The translations under genes were made by a program, and so were the position numbers. From positions 1-64,000 of the forward strand of contig NZ_WITI01000009.1 in NCBI RefSeq assembly GCF_009601055.1: a DNA stretch of 64,000 bases, read 5' to 3'. The stretch comes from Lactococcus sp. dk101. Lineage in GTDB: Bacteria; Bacillota; Bacilli; Lactobacillales; Streptococcaceae. The notes under the pieces are model-generated. The model saw only the letters and a program-made list of their open reading frames with translations, was not told the origin of the DNA and did no database searches. This document shows positions 35,460 through 44,019 of the stretch, piece after piece. Each line of letters begins with the position of its first letter. Positions within the stretch are counted from its first letter, which is position 1.

Positions 35460-36730
35460 ACTTTTTTAACAAAAAAACATTCCATATTGAAATTACAGAA
35501 CTGGAAAACATCGAACCATTAGAAGTAGAAGGCGCTGATCAACTCATCAATGCCGTCATTGAATTAAATGAACGGTTCATCACATCAGGAGAAAGCGGAC
35601 ATTTACTTGCGGAAAAGTACCTGTCTACCAAAAAGAAAGACACACGCTTGTATGCCATGCGTTTAGATTTTCCAATGGCAGAAGACACGGACTTCGATGC
35701 ACTTCTATATGACTTCCATACACGTAAGCCCCTTGATTTTAAACTCGAAGCAAAAGCACCAGTAATCATGCCACAAGAAGAAAACAAGGTCAAAGCAGAA
35801 GCTAACCCTGCCTTTGTTCAAGTGGTAGAACGTTTCGACGATGAAGCCGTAGAAGCGGACAGCGAACCAAGTACAGCGCTTGAAGAAACCGCTGAAAAAG
35901 TTGCCCCACCTGTTGAACAATCGCCTGAAACAGCACCTGAAGTCCTCACACGTGAAGAGGTTGCCAGTATCGTCGCAGATACTGTCGCCAGTGTCGTGGC
36001 AGAAAAAGAAGATGAAATCAATCGTCTTAAAGCTTTGCTTGAACAAAAAGAACAAGCACCTGCTCCGACTCGTTCTAAAGAAAGTCCTGAAGAAGTCATA
36101 CACGAACAAAGTTCAAATGATGATACTAACACCATCATTGATGATGAATTGATAACAGTTACTCCTTCTGACGATGACATTCAAGATGTGATTGCGACCG
36201 CAAAAGCAGAAATGAAAAAACAGCTTGACCGTTTTGTTTCTTCTGAAAAGAACCAAATTGATGAAGACATGAAATTGCTTGATAAGCGAGACAAGATTGA
36301 AGAAGAATTGACCGCAAAATCAAGTCTTTCGCTTGAAGTGACACTTGAAAACATTAAAACAAGTCTCAAACAAGAAAAAGATCAACTTGTGACAGAAGAA
36401 AATAACCGTCACAAAGAAAAACTCGCCTCACTTGATACACAGTTCAGTCAATCAGAAAAAGAACAAATTGAAGAAGCAACACAAACTTCAAAAGAAAAAC
36501 TTGCTTCTGATATTGAAGCTGAAAGAGAGCGCCAAACCAAGCAATTGGAACGGATCTATCAAGCCAAAGCTGAAGAATTAAAAATCCGTCAAAAAGAAGT
36601 CAATGACGGACTTAAAACAAGCATGAAAGATGCCTTGACTGGCTTTAATACCGCACATAACCAAGTCATCAAGGACATTGAATTCCACGACACCAAAGCC
36701 CCACTAAGAGCAGTCGTTGGCTTACGTTAA
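35456..36730 (+). CDS. Long acidic coiled-coil conjugation protein
   Basis: The 424 residues have an alpha/beta head (FHIEITELENIEPLEVEGAD), a Pro/Glu-rich linker (about 105-170) and a long coiled coil from about 235 to 395 (EEELTAKSSLSLEVTLENI, LERIYQAKAEELKIRQK). The position fits PcfA-like proteins between the VirB8-like and PcfB-like genes. The function is not known; a scaffold near the coupling protein is plausible. Confidence 0.72.
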   Translation: MNFFNKKTFHIEITELENIEPLEVEGADQLINAVIELNERFITSGESGHLLAEKYLSTKKKDTRLYAMRLDFPMAEDTDFDALLYDFHTRKPLDFKLEAKAPVIMPQEENKVKAEANPAFVQVVERFDDEAVEADSEPSTALEETAEKVAPPVEQSPETAPEVLTREEVASIVADTVASVVAEKEDEINRLKALLEQKEQAPAPTRSKESPEEVIHEQSSNDDTNTIIDDELITVTPSDDDIQDVIATAKAEMKKQLDRFVSSEKNQIDEDMKLLDKRDKIEEELTAKSSLSLEVTLENIKTSLKQEKDQLVTEENNRHKEKLASLDTQFSQSEKEQIEEATQTSKEKLASDIEAERERQTKQLERIYQAKAEELKIRQKEVNDGLKTSMKDALTGFNTAHNQVIKDIEFHDTKAPLRAVVGLR

Positions 36731-36739
36731 GGAGACCAC

Positions 36740-37243
36740 ATGGAACAAAAAGAGATTTTCGATAAATTTTACATTCAAGGAACTGCCACTTTAAGAAGTT
36801 TGCTTCAATGTCTGAGTCAACTGTCGTCAGATAAGTTAAATGCCCTGCTTGAGCATCAATTCCCTTTAAAAGGGGAAACAGGACTTTACAAGCTCTTAAA
36901 CAGTAAAGACAAGGTAACTTCACAATTCTTGAATCAAAAAGTAGACCTTAACAAAGTGAAGGAAGCCTTAAAAGAACAAGGGCTTCCTTTTGCTTTTAAA
37001 GAAACAAGCGAAGGGACAAATGTCTATTTCAAAACAAAAGACAGTGAATTGGCAAAAACCGCTCTAGAACGTGTCTTTACAAGCATTACAAACGAGCCGA
37101 ATGCCTTTGCCAATAAAGTTTTGAAAGATCCTTCAAAAATATCCTTCAAAGAACGGCTTGAAACAGTTGAAAAGCATCTCTCTCAAGACACAAGCCAACA
37201 GGTCGAAGAAATCCTTGAAAAAGGGGGTGTGAGCCGTAAATGA
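36740..37243 (+). CDS. PcfB-like protein (DUF3801), partner of the coupling ATPase
   Basis: The 167 residues begin behind AAGGAGA and overlap the coupling-protein gene by four bases. The middle resembles DUF3801 proteins (KEALKEQGLPFAFKETSEG, then VYFKTKDSELAKTALERVF), the family of PcfB, which binds the VirD4-type ATPase and helps bring the relaxosome to it. The tail has SFKERLETVEKHL and ends SRK, a weaker relative of the PKNxFEERL tails downstream. Confidence 0.88.
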   Translation: MEQKEIFDKFYIQGTATLRSLLQCLSQLSSDKLNALLEHQFPLKGETGLYKLLNSKDKVTSQFLNQKVDLNKVKEALKEQGLPFAFKETSEGTNVYFKTKDSELAKTALERVFTSITNEPNAFANKVLKDPSKISFKERLETVEKHLSQDTSQQVEEILEKGGVSRK

Positions 37244-39117
37244 ACGAAGACGACATCAAGCAAAAACAAAAAGAAGAACGTTTGGCGCAAGATGCCTGGC
37301 AACCCTACAAGAAGAAATTCAAGCCTTATTTTATTTTAGGGTTGGTTTTGTTTCCTATTGGCATTGTCTTAGCCAATTTCTTTATGAAATTACCTGGTAA
37401 GGACTTTATTCAAAAGCAAGCGTACTTGTCTACGCATAACCTAGACAGCTATATTCAAACCTATCTCTTAAATTTTTTTGAGCTTAACCTTTGGAGTTTA
37501 GGTTTTGGCATGATGTTCTTTCTTCTTGCTTTGTTTGGCTATATTTATAAAAACGACAAAGGTGTCTACCGTGAACAAGAAGAACATGGTTCGGCTCGTT
37601 TTGCAACTTTACAGGAAATGATGAAGTATCGTGACAAAGAGGAATCAAATAACATGATCATTAGCCAACACGTTGAAATTGGTCTTTTCAATGAGCGCCT
37701 GCCTCAGAAACTTCAAAAGAATAAAAACGTCATCGTCATTGGTGACACAGGGGCTTCTAAAACACTGGCTTATGTAAAAACAAATTTGATGCAGACGAAC
37801 GCTTCTTTTATCGTCACTGACCCAGACGGTGGGATTGTTTATGAGTTAGGACATCTTCTAATTGAGGAAAAATATAAAATCAAAATCTTAGATTTGAATA
37901 CCTTATCAAACACTGATCATTTCAACGTATTTAACTATATCAGAACGGAATTAGACATTGACCGTGTCCTCGAAGCCATCACAGAAGGAACAAAAAAAGG
38001 CGACCAAAAAGGAGAAGACATTTGGATTCAAGCAGAAGCTCTTCTTTTACGTGCATTACTTGCCTTTCTATGGTTTGACGGAAAAGACAATGGCTATACA
38101 CCAAACTTAGGTATGGTTGCGGATATGTTAAGGCACGTTGAGCGTAAAAATCCGAAAAAACCGAGTCCAGTCGAAGAATGGTTCTCAGAATTAAACGAAA
38201 AGCATCCCAATAATTATGCTTGCCGTCAATGGCAATTATTTAATGATGGCTTTAAGTCAGACACTCGAACAAGTGTCCTTGCGACTGCCAATGCTCGTTA
38301 TTCCGTCTTTGACCATGAACAGGTAAGAGAAATTGTCGAAGAAGACACAATGGATATTGATTCCTGGAACGAAGAAAAAACAGCCGTCTTTATTGCTATT
38401 CCTGAAACAAACTCTACCTATAACTTCATCGCTTCCATTTTTTTATCAACGGTCATGGAAAACTTGAGATTAAAGTCAGACCAGGTACGTAAAGGTCTCC
38501 TTCAACTGCCCGACAATAAGAAACTGCTTCATGTCCGATTTTTGATTGATGAGTTTGCCAATATTGGTAAAATCCCTAACTTTGATAAGGCGCTTGCGAC
38601 TTTTAGAAAGCGTGAGATGTCCTTTACCATCATTCTTCAATCACTTGACCAGTTAAAGACCATGTATCAACGAGGATGGGCAGGCATTGTCAATAACTGT
38701 GCCACCTTACTATTCTTGGGTGGAGATGAAGTTGAAACTCGAAAATTTCTCTCAGGTCGTGAGGGAAAACAAACCTTGACCATTCGGAATTATAGTCAGT
38801 CCAATGGCTCAAATGGTAAAACTAACGGCTCAGAAAATAAACAAAAATTAGGTCGTGAACTCCTCACAGAAGCCGAAATTGGCAAACTTGATGGGGACGA
38901 GTGCCTTGTTTTTATCACACGAGAACACGTTTATAAAGACCAAAAGTATTATGCTTTTAACCATCCTAAAGCACATCTGCTTGCACGAAGTCCATCAGAT
39001 GAAAACTGGTTTAACTACCGCATCATCATTACTGAGGAAGATTCCATATTAAATCAAGTCAATGAAGGCAAAGCAATACTAATCGAACACGGAACAATAA
39101 AGGAGAATAAAGCATGA
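37240..39117 (+). CDS. virD4: VirD4-type coupling protein (PcfC-like)
   Basis: Coupling proteins pass the relaxase-DNA complex to the channel. The 625 residues show two N-terminal membrane helices (about 30-48 and 82-103) and an ATPase domain. The Walker A-like motif is VIGDTGASKT near 167, with Ser where Gly normally precedes the lysine, and Walker B is FLIDEFANIGKIP near 433. IILQSLDQLKTMY near 465 is the usual TraG/VirD4 glutamine motif. The C-terminal part is acidic. Confidence 0.95.
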   Translation: MNEDDIKQKQKEERLAQDAWQPYKKKFKPYFILGLVLFPIGIVLANFFMKLPGKDFIQKQAYLSTHNLDSYIQTYLLNFFELNLWSLGFGMMFFLLALFGYIYKNDKGVYREQEEHGSARFATLQEMMKYRDKEESNNMIISQHVEIGLFNERLPQKLQKNKNVIVIGDTGASKTLAYVKTNLMQTNASFIVTDPDGGIVYELGHLLIEEKYKIKILDLNTLSNTDHFNVFNYIRTELDIDRVLEAITEGTKKGDQKGEDIWIQAEALLLRALLAFLWFDGKDNGYTPNLGMVADMLRHVERKNPKKPSPVEEWFSELNEKHPNNYACRQWQLFNDGFKSDTRTSVLATANARYSVFDHEQVREIVEEDTMDIDSWNEEKTAVFIAIPETNSTYNFIASIFLSTVMENLRLKSDQVRKGLLQLPDNKKLLHVRFLIDEFANIGKIPNFDKALATFRKREMSFTIILQSLDQLKTMYQRGWAGIVNNCATLLFLGGDEVETRKFLSGREGKQTLTIRNYSQSNGSNGKTNGSENKQKLGRELLTEAEIGKLDGDECLVFITREHVYKDQKYYAFNHPKAHLLARSPSDENWFNYRIIITEEDSILNQVNEGKAILIEHGTIKENKA

Positions 39118-39365
39118 CATTTGGTAAATATGATTTAAAATTCATTGATAAATCAGGGAAAGAACATCACTACACACTTTTAAATGAAGACATCAGCAAG
39201 GCAGATGAAAGAGGAAAAATAATTGCCAACCTTGAAGGGTGGACTTACGTTTCTTCAACTTATCTAGCACCCAAAAATAAATTTGAAGAGCGCCTTCAAA
39301 AAGCAGAGAGTAAGTCTAATTCCCTAGATTTTAGTCAAGAACAAACAAAGGGAAAGAAAAGATAG
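39114..39365 (+). CDS. Small protein with PKNxFEERL tail, paralogue 1
   Basis: The 83-residue protein overlaps the coupling-protein gene by four bases. Residues 1-50 form a small alpha/beta unit (YDLKFIDKSGKEHHYTLL, DERGKIIANLEGW). Residues 53-62 carry PKNKFEERLQ, and the end is EQTKGKKR. The protein at 39762-40013 is a clear paralogue with the motif at the same place. The function is unknown; cotranslation with VirD4 and the shared tail suggest a substrate or adaptor of the coupling protein. Confidence 0.78.
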   Translation: MTFGKYDLKFIDKSGKEHHYTLLNEDISKADERGKIIANLEGWTYVSSTYLAPKNKFEERLQKAESKSNSLDFSQEQTKGKKR

Positions 39366-39376
39366 GTTGAATAAAA

Positions 39377-39748
39377 ATGGTTAAAAAATTATTACTTTTA
39401 GTTGTATCAATCAGTTTCTTAACAGTTCTCACTGGCTGTGGAAGCAGTTATTCAAACCAATTACAGGGAAATACATGGACATTAAGTTCAGAGCTTGATG
39501 ACGGCATTGCATCAGATGCAAGTTTTAGTGAAGACACGATGAAATTAAAATCTTTTGGCACGTTAGAGGTTTATACCTACAAAATTGAAGAAAAGTCAGG
39601 GAATAAAGTCATTACTTTTACCCCTAAAAATCTTAATTCCGATGGTGCGCTTCTCTATTCTATCGAAAAAGACGGCGACAAATTTAATTTAAAGCCACGT
39701 AATGAGGAAGCGAAGAAATGGTTCGGCAATGCTACATTGATTCCATGA
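39377..39748 (+). CDS. Small lipoprotein in the transfer operon
   Basis: The 123 residues start with a signal peptide and lipobox (LLLLVVSISFLTVLTGC), so the protein is probably attached to the outer face of the membrane. The mature part is about 100 residues with a DUF4923/lipocalin-like beta look (NQLQGNTWTLSSELDDGI). It lies between the two paralogous tail-motif genes. A role in surface or entry exclusion is a fair guess for a lipoprotein here, but no family is recognised. Confidence 0.75.
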   Translation: MVKKLLLLVVSISFLTVLTGCGSSYSNQLQGNTWTLSSELDDGIASDASFSEDTMKLKSFGTLEVYTYKIEEKSGNKVITFTPKNLNSDGALLYSIEKDGDKFNLKPRNEEAKKWFGNATLIP

Positions 39749-39761
39749 GAGAGGAGAACGT

Positions 39762-40013
39762 ATGAGAATAGAAACATTTGATTTGGTATTTTTTAATGAA
39801 CAAGGAGTTAGGGAAAATTATTCAATCATGGCAACAGACCTGTTTGAAGCAGACAAGCGTGGGCAAGAAATTGCCCACAAAAATGGATGGATTCACACCG
39901 AAACAAACCCTCGGCTTCCAAAAAACCAATTTGAAGAACGGCTTCAAATGGCAGAAACCAGTGAACCCTTCATAGGATTTGGTCAGGAACAAACAATGGG
40001 AAAGAAAAGATAG
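39762..40013 (+). CDS. Small protein with PKNxFEERL tail, paralogue 2
   Basis: The 83 residues align end to end with the 39114-39365 product: FDLVFFNEQG, ADKRGQEIAHKNGW, then PKNQFEERLQ at 53-62 and EQTMGKKR at the end. The start follows AGAGGAG. The DNA at the two 3' ends is also alike (GGGAAAGAAAAGATAGGTTGAA), so this is a local duplication that spans the lipoprotein gene. Confidence 0.78.
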   Translation: MRIETFDLVFFNEQGVRENYSIMATDLFEADKRGQEIAHKNGWIHTETNPRLPKNQFEERLQMAETSEPFIGFGQEQTMGKKR

Positions 40014-40046
40014 GTTGAAACACTGAATATTTAGGAAAGGAACATT

Positions 40047-41231
40047 ATGGATTATAATCGTCCGCCTGTAAGGGCGCAGAGAAGTCATCAAGAACGTGAA
40101 CAACTTCTTGTGGAAGCACAATCCAAAAGTATTGTGGATGTGGCTCAGAAGCTCGGTATGGCTTTAGAGAAGATAGGGCAAGACTATCGATGGAAAGAAC
40201 ATAGTAGTTTGGTTATTCGTCCTAATCAAAACTATTTTTACTGGAACGCACAAGGGTTGGGTGGCAATACCATCCAACTCGTGCGTACAATTTTAGAGTG
40301 TGGGTTTAGAGAAGCCGTTGATTACTTGACCAATCAAGAAATTAAACACGCAAGTGAAGTGAAGGTTGTTAAAACCCCCTTTATCTATCGACTTCGTGAA
40401 AATAAAAATACATCTGAGATGTACGATTTTTTCAATGATAAAAGAAGGATAGCACCTTCTACTGTTCAAAAATTTGTGGCACAAGGATTAGTTGCAGAAA
40501 CTAATTTTAAAGACTATGGAGCAACTCAATATGAACCAACCATTGTGTTCAAAAGTAAAAGCCTAGATGAAAAAATTAAAGGAATTGCCCTTCAAGGCAT
40601 CAATGAAGATAGAGGGTTATATCCTGAACGTGGTCGGATGAAGAAAACAATGGGAGATGGACATTTTGGTTGTCTCTACACACATGGGAATCCCCCTTCC
40701 TTTGACAAAGCAACACAAGAAAACCCTCTTAAAATCATCGCTTTTGAAGCACCGATGGACATGATGGCTTACTCTGAAATATTTGAAAATGACATTGGCG
40801 ATGCTTACCTTTTTGCCATGAATGGATTAAAAAAGAGTTCTATTTCTCTTTTGCTTGCGGACTTGGCAGGTTCTCAGGCAAGTGAAGATAAGAAGCTTAA
40901 ATTTTTAGATACTATCGAAAAGACAGTTGAACCCTTAGAACAAGTGAAAATAATTCTTGCGGTTGATAATGATAAAGCTGGTCATAAATTCATCGATAAC
41001 TTTAACATTTCAAAAATTAAGGTCTTTCCTCACTTAGCAAAATTAAAAGCAGGTCAAGAAAAGTCCGACTGGAACGATATGCTCATCAAACTTAAAAATG
41101 AACAGGGCAGACCAAAAAACATATTTGAGGAACGGCTTTTCAAAGCAGAAAACTGTCGAGCAGCGAACACAAAAGTTAATGAAAGGCAAACTGAAAATAT
41201 TTCAGAAAATCATATCGTAGCAAGGAGATAA
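40047..41231 (+). CDS. TOPRIM/DUF3991 primase-like conjugation protein (PcfD-like)
   Basis: The 394-residue protein starts behind GAAAGGAA. Residues 20-120 match the DUF3991 type (VAQKLGMALEKIGQDYRW, GLGGNTIQLVRTI). The TOPRIM part has IIAFEAPMDMMAY near 232 (Glu) and ILAVDNDKAG near 308 (Asp-x-Asp). Such proteins are thought to prime or repair the transferred strand in the recipient. The tail from 354 carries PKNIFEERL and ends VARR. Confidence 0.85.
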   Translation: MDYNRPPVRAQRSHQEREQLLVEAQSKSIVDVAQKLGMALEKIGQDYRWKEHSSLVIRPNQNYFYWNAQGLGGNTIQLVRTILECGFREAVDYLTNQEIKHASEVKVVKTPFIYRLRENKNTSEMYDFFNDKRRIAPSTVQKFVAQGLVAETNFKDYGATQYEPTIVFKSKSLDEKIKGIALQGINEDRGLYPERGRMKKTMGDGHFGCLYTHGNPPSFDKATQENPLKIIAFEAPMDMMAYSEIFENDIGDAYLFAMNGLKKSSISLLLADLAGSQASEDKKLKFLDTIEKTVEPLEQVKIILAVDNDKAGHKFIDNFNISKIKVFPHLAKLKAGQEKSDWNDMLIKLKNEQGRPKNIFEERLFKAENCRAANTKVNERQTENISENHIVARR

Positions 41232-41232
41232 A

Positions 41233-42078
41233 ATGAAGAATCAAAAACAAAGTCAATTATTTGATCGTCTACATCAAAAATATCACAACATTTCATTATA
41301 TGGAACAAAGGACCTAGAAAAACTTGATTTAAAAAAAATGGACATTAAGGAAATTGTTTATCTTGTTCACTATACCATTTGGGACATCCATCGTACATCG
41401 ATAGAATTAGATGAGTTAGATTCGTCCTTTTCGCACCGCAACTATATTTTTAAAGAAAGGGAAAATGAAGAAATTACTTTCTATACCTTAAAGTTTGAAC
41501 TTGAAGATAGAGGAATAAATTTAAACGTATACTCCTCTGATTTTTATGAAGATGCTTTCGAAGATGATTCGACATCTTTGCGCTTTAATAATGCTTTAAT
41601 TCAAGTTGTCAATGGTAAAGTTGATGCGACAGAACTTCAAAATTTGAAAGTCAATCATTCTTTAGAATTTTACGGAAAAAAATATAAACACGCTTCTCTT
41701 TTTGAAGAAAAAGCCCTTGAAAATTTTGATTTACAAGACATGAGCGATAGTGAACTTGCTTATCTTACGCATCGACTCGCTGTTCAAATTGAAGAGACAA
41801 CTCAAGCTCTTGATGAAATGGAAATTCTCGATAAGGACAGAGATTATTATTTAACTGACTATAACAACGAGATTGATTCCTTTGACACTCTACTTGAAGA
41901 ATGGGATGAACGTGGTATAGTGATCCAACTTGATGGCAAAGACTTTGATTACTCTAATTCAATTGATGGAGCGATTAGCGAACGATTTAAAACCTGCCTG
42001 GTTGAAGTCTCTAGTGGGGAAGAAAAGTCAGAAACACTTTCACAATTTCAACAATCCAGTTTAAAGAGAGGAAAATAA
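41233..42078 (+). CDS. Internally duplicated hypothetical protein
   Basis: The 281 residues contain two related units of about 120 residues. Unit 1 runs ISLYGTKDLEKLDLKKMDIK ... FELEDRGINLNVYSSDFYED. Unit 2 runs KHASLFEEKALENFDLQDMS ... EEWDERGIVIQLDGKDFDYS. Both are strongly acidic, and the end is SLKRGK. No family is recognised. It lies one base after the TOPRIM gene and two before the ArdC-like gene. The acidity and repetition would fit a DNA-mimic or adaptor, but that is a guess. Confidence 0.7.
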   Translation: MKNQKQSQLFDRLHQKYHNISLYGTKDLEKLDLKKMDIKEIVYLVHYTIWDIHRTSIELDELDSSFSHRNYIFKERENEEITFYTLKFELEDRGINLNVYSSDFYEDAFEDDSTSLRFNNALIQVVNGKVDATELQNLKVNHSLEFYGKKYKHASLFEEKALENFDLQDMSDSELAYLTHRLAVQIEETTQALDEMEILDKDRDYYLTDYNNEIDSFDTLLEEWDERGIVIQLDGKDFDYSNSIDGAISERFKTCLVEVSSGEEKSETLSQFQQSSLKRGK

Positions 42079-42080
42079 TA

Positions 42081-43127
42081 ATGGAAGAAAATAAAAAAAC
42101 AATCAATCAGATGATCAAAGACAAAGACACAAAAGCTTTAAACGAACACCTGAAAGAAGGCGTTAAAAATTATTTAAAGTCAGATACACTAAAAGAATTT
42201 CTTAAATTCTGCTCAAAATTTCCAAAGTATTCTTACGGAAATGTCAGATTGATTGAATCACAAGCTCCTGATGCACATCATGTCGCATCCTTCAAAAAAT
42301 GGAAAGACTTAGCAACTTCTGTAAAAAAAGGAAGTAAAGCAGTTTACATTTATGCCCCCTCAACTTATAAAGTCAAAGATAAAAATGGCAAGGTCATTAA
42401 AGATGAAAAAGGGGAAGCAGAAACAAAAACTTACTTCAAATTAGTGCCTGTTTTTACAGACCAAAGTGTCGAACATCCTGAGTTACTCCCCCAACAAGTG
42501 TACGCGGTCAAAGGCGACTTTGAGGACAAAGATACCTTCGTGAATTTGTATCGCACTTTCATGAAAGTTTCTCCTGTGCCAGTCCTTATGGATAACATTA
42601 ACGGCACTGCTCACGGCTATTATGATGTGATTGAAAACAACATTGTCATTCAAGCAAACATGGGACAACTTCAAACGGTTAAGACAATGATCCATGAAAT
42701 AACACACGCTATGCTTCATTCAAATTCATCTGCCGTGTTCGGAGATAGAGACTACCAAAGACAAGAATTTGAAGCAGAATCTGTCGCTTATGTGGTGTCA
42801 AATCATCTAGGAATTGACTCCTCAGATTATTCATTTGGCTATCTTGCTTCCTGGACTCAAGGTGGAAAAACCATTGATGATTTTGAAGAATCTTTAAAGA
42901 CAATTACAAAAACAGCCACGGAACTAAATACAAAAATTGATGAAACGTTTGCTCGTATTTCTGATAAAGCCTTGACCAAACCAAAGAATAAATTTGAAGA
43001 AAGACTTCAAGCACTCGAAACAAAAAAAGAAATTCTTCCTAGAAAATCAGAACGTACAAGTGACAAGGAAGAAACGGAAAACGCATCTTTAAAAGGGCAG
43101 CCCTCTCCTCAAATGAACCACCGATAA
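42081..43127 (+). CDS. ArdC-like protein: ssDNA-binding domain plus zinc metalloprotease (LtrC-like)
   Basis: Residues 20-140 resemble the ArdC N-terminal ssDNA-binding domain (FSKFPKYSYGNVRLIESQAP, WKDLATSVKKGSKAVYIYAP). Residues 200-245 hold the metalloprotease site IHEITHAMLH with a downstream EFEAESVAYVV. ArdC proteins protect incoming single-stranded DNA and can act against host restriction; LtrC of lactococcal pRS01 is of this general type. The tail from 301 has PKNKFEERL and ends QMNHR, so it may be sent to the recipient with the DNA. Confidence 0.85.
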   Translation: MEENKKTINQMIKDKDTKALNEHLKEGVKNYLKSDTLKEFLKFCSKFPKYSYGNVRLIESQAPDAHHVASFKKWKDLATSVKKGSKAVYIYAPSTYKVKDKNGKVIKDEKGEAETKTYFKLVPVFTDQSVEHPELLPQQVYAVKGDFEDKDTFVNLYRTFMKVSPVPVLMDNINGTAHGYYDVIENNIVIQANMGQLQTVKTMIHEITHAMLHSNSSAVFGDRDYQRQEFEAESVAYVVSNHLGIDSSDYSFGYLASWTQGGKTIDDFEESLKTITKTATELNTKIDETFARISDKALTKPKNKFEERLQALETKKEILPRKSERTSDKEETENASLKGQPSPQMNHR

Positions 43128-43193
43128 GAGAGAGGGGAAGAAATAAAAGACGGTCGGATAAAAGCAAACAAATAGAAAAAGAAGGTACAACAA

Positions 43194-43454
43194 ATGACTA
43201 GAGAAGAAATGAAACTGATGCTTATTGAATTCCTTGCGGAAGATTTTTCTAAAGAACCCTGCATCATTGATGAAGAACAATTTAACATTGGAAAGTTCAT
43301 AATGGTTAAAGAAATTGGCAATTTTATTTCAGAAATGGAGAAGAAAGAAATTGAAATTGACCTCGAACCTTATCATGAATTATTGAGAAGTGTTCGTCAA
43401 TTAAGAGAAGCAGAATTTGAAAATTTGATGGAAGAAATGGCGCAAGGAATTTAA
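43194..43454 (+). CDS. Small acidic protein before oriT
   Basis: The 86 residues are strongly acidic and helical (MTREEMKLMLIEFLAED, MEKKEIEIDLEPYHELL). The ribosome site is weak (AAGAAGG) but well placed. It ends 18 bases before the oriT hairpins. No family is recognised. Confidence 0.65.
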   Translation: MTREEMKLMLIEFLAEDFSKEPCIIDEEQFNIGKFIMVKEIGNFISEMEKKEIEIDLEPYHELLRSVRQLREAEFENLMEEMAQGI

Positions 43455-43464
43455 AAAAATAGAA

Positions 43465-43610
43465 AAGGGGAGTGGGGAAACCCCACAAATTAAGTCTCCA
43501 TTTAAGCTGATTTTTAGCTTAAATGGAACTTAAATATCGCAACATGGGGACATGTTGCTCTGCTCGCAAAAGAAAAAATTTCGTTTCCCCCCTCTTTGAG
43601 ATTTGAAGGT
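43465..43610 (+). other. Probable origin of transfer (oriT)
   Basis: The non-coding block just upstream of the mobC-like and relaxase genes holds three hairpins in a row: GTGGGG AAA CCCCAC (43472-43486); TCCATTTAAGCT with its complement around a 7-base loop (43497-43527); and GCAACATG GGGA CATGTTGC (43539-43558). A C/T-rich stretch follows (TTTCGTTTCCCCCCTC). Inverted repeats next to a nick site are typical of oriT. I cannot place the nick itself. Confidence 0.75.
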
Positions 43611-43635
43611 TTTTAGAAAGCGTGGATGAGAAATT

Positions 43636-44019
43636 ATGGAAAATAAATATAAATTGAACAGACCGATTGAAAGAAAAGTCCGACTTAATGAACAAGAAAA
43701 TGAGTACATCAAGAAGAAAATTGAAGCCAGTCCCTTTAATAATTTTCAAAACTTTGCACGGACTTTACTCATTCAAGGGGAAATTAAAACAACCGACTAC
43801 TCGGAACTCTTTACGCTCAATAAACAAGTGTCTGCCATTGGAAATAATATTAACCAGGTTGTAAGACTAGCCAATCAATTTGATGAAATCTCCAAAGAAG
43901 ATATTCTTGACTTACAAAATCAAATTCAAGAAGTGAAGGATATGGTAAGAACAAAAATCAATCAAGAAATGAAAAAAAATAGGAAGGGAATTCACAATGG
44001 TTTACACGAAACATCTTAA
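43636..44019 (+). CDS. MobC/PcfF-like relaxosome accessory protein
   Basis: The 127 residues have an RHH-like N-terminus (IERKVRLNEQENEYIKKKI) and the MobC signature-like stretch QVSAIGNNINQVVRLANQ. Such proteins bind oriT and load the relaxase. The gene overlaps the relaxase gene by 23 bases, so the two are coupled. Confidence 0.9.
   Translation: MENKYKLNRPIERKVRLNEQENEYIKKKIEASPFNNFQNFARTLLIQGEIKTTDYSELFTLNKQVSAIGNNINQVVRLANQFDEISKEDILDLQNQIQEVKDMVRTKINQEMKKNRKGIHNGLHETS

Noticed and set aside
35539-36369. Several long minus-strand frames opposite the coiled-coil conjugation gene
   Set aside because: They mirror the codon pattern of the real gene at 35456-36730, have no ribosome sites and encode low-complexity Phe- or Ser-rich sequence.
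43873-43890. Possible frameshift at the mobC-relaxase overlap
   Set aside because: Both frames are intact, and the relaxase has its own AGGAAGG site before the start at 43997. The 23-base overlap is normal coupling.
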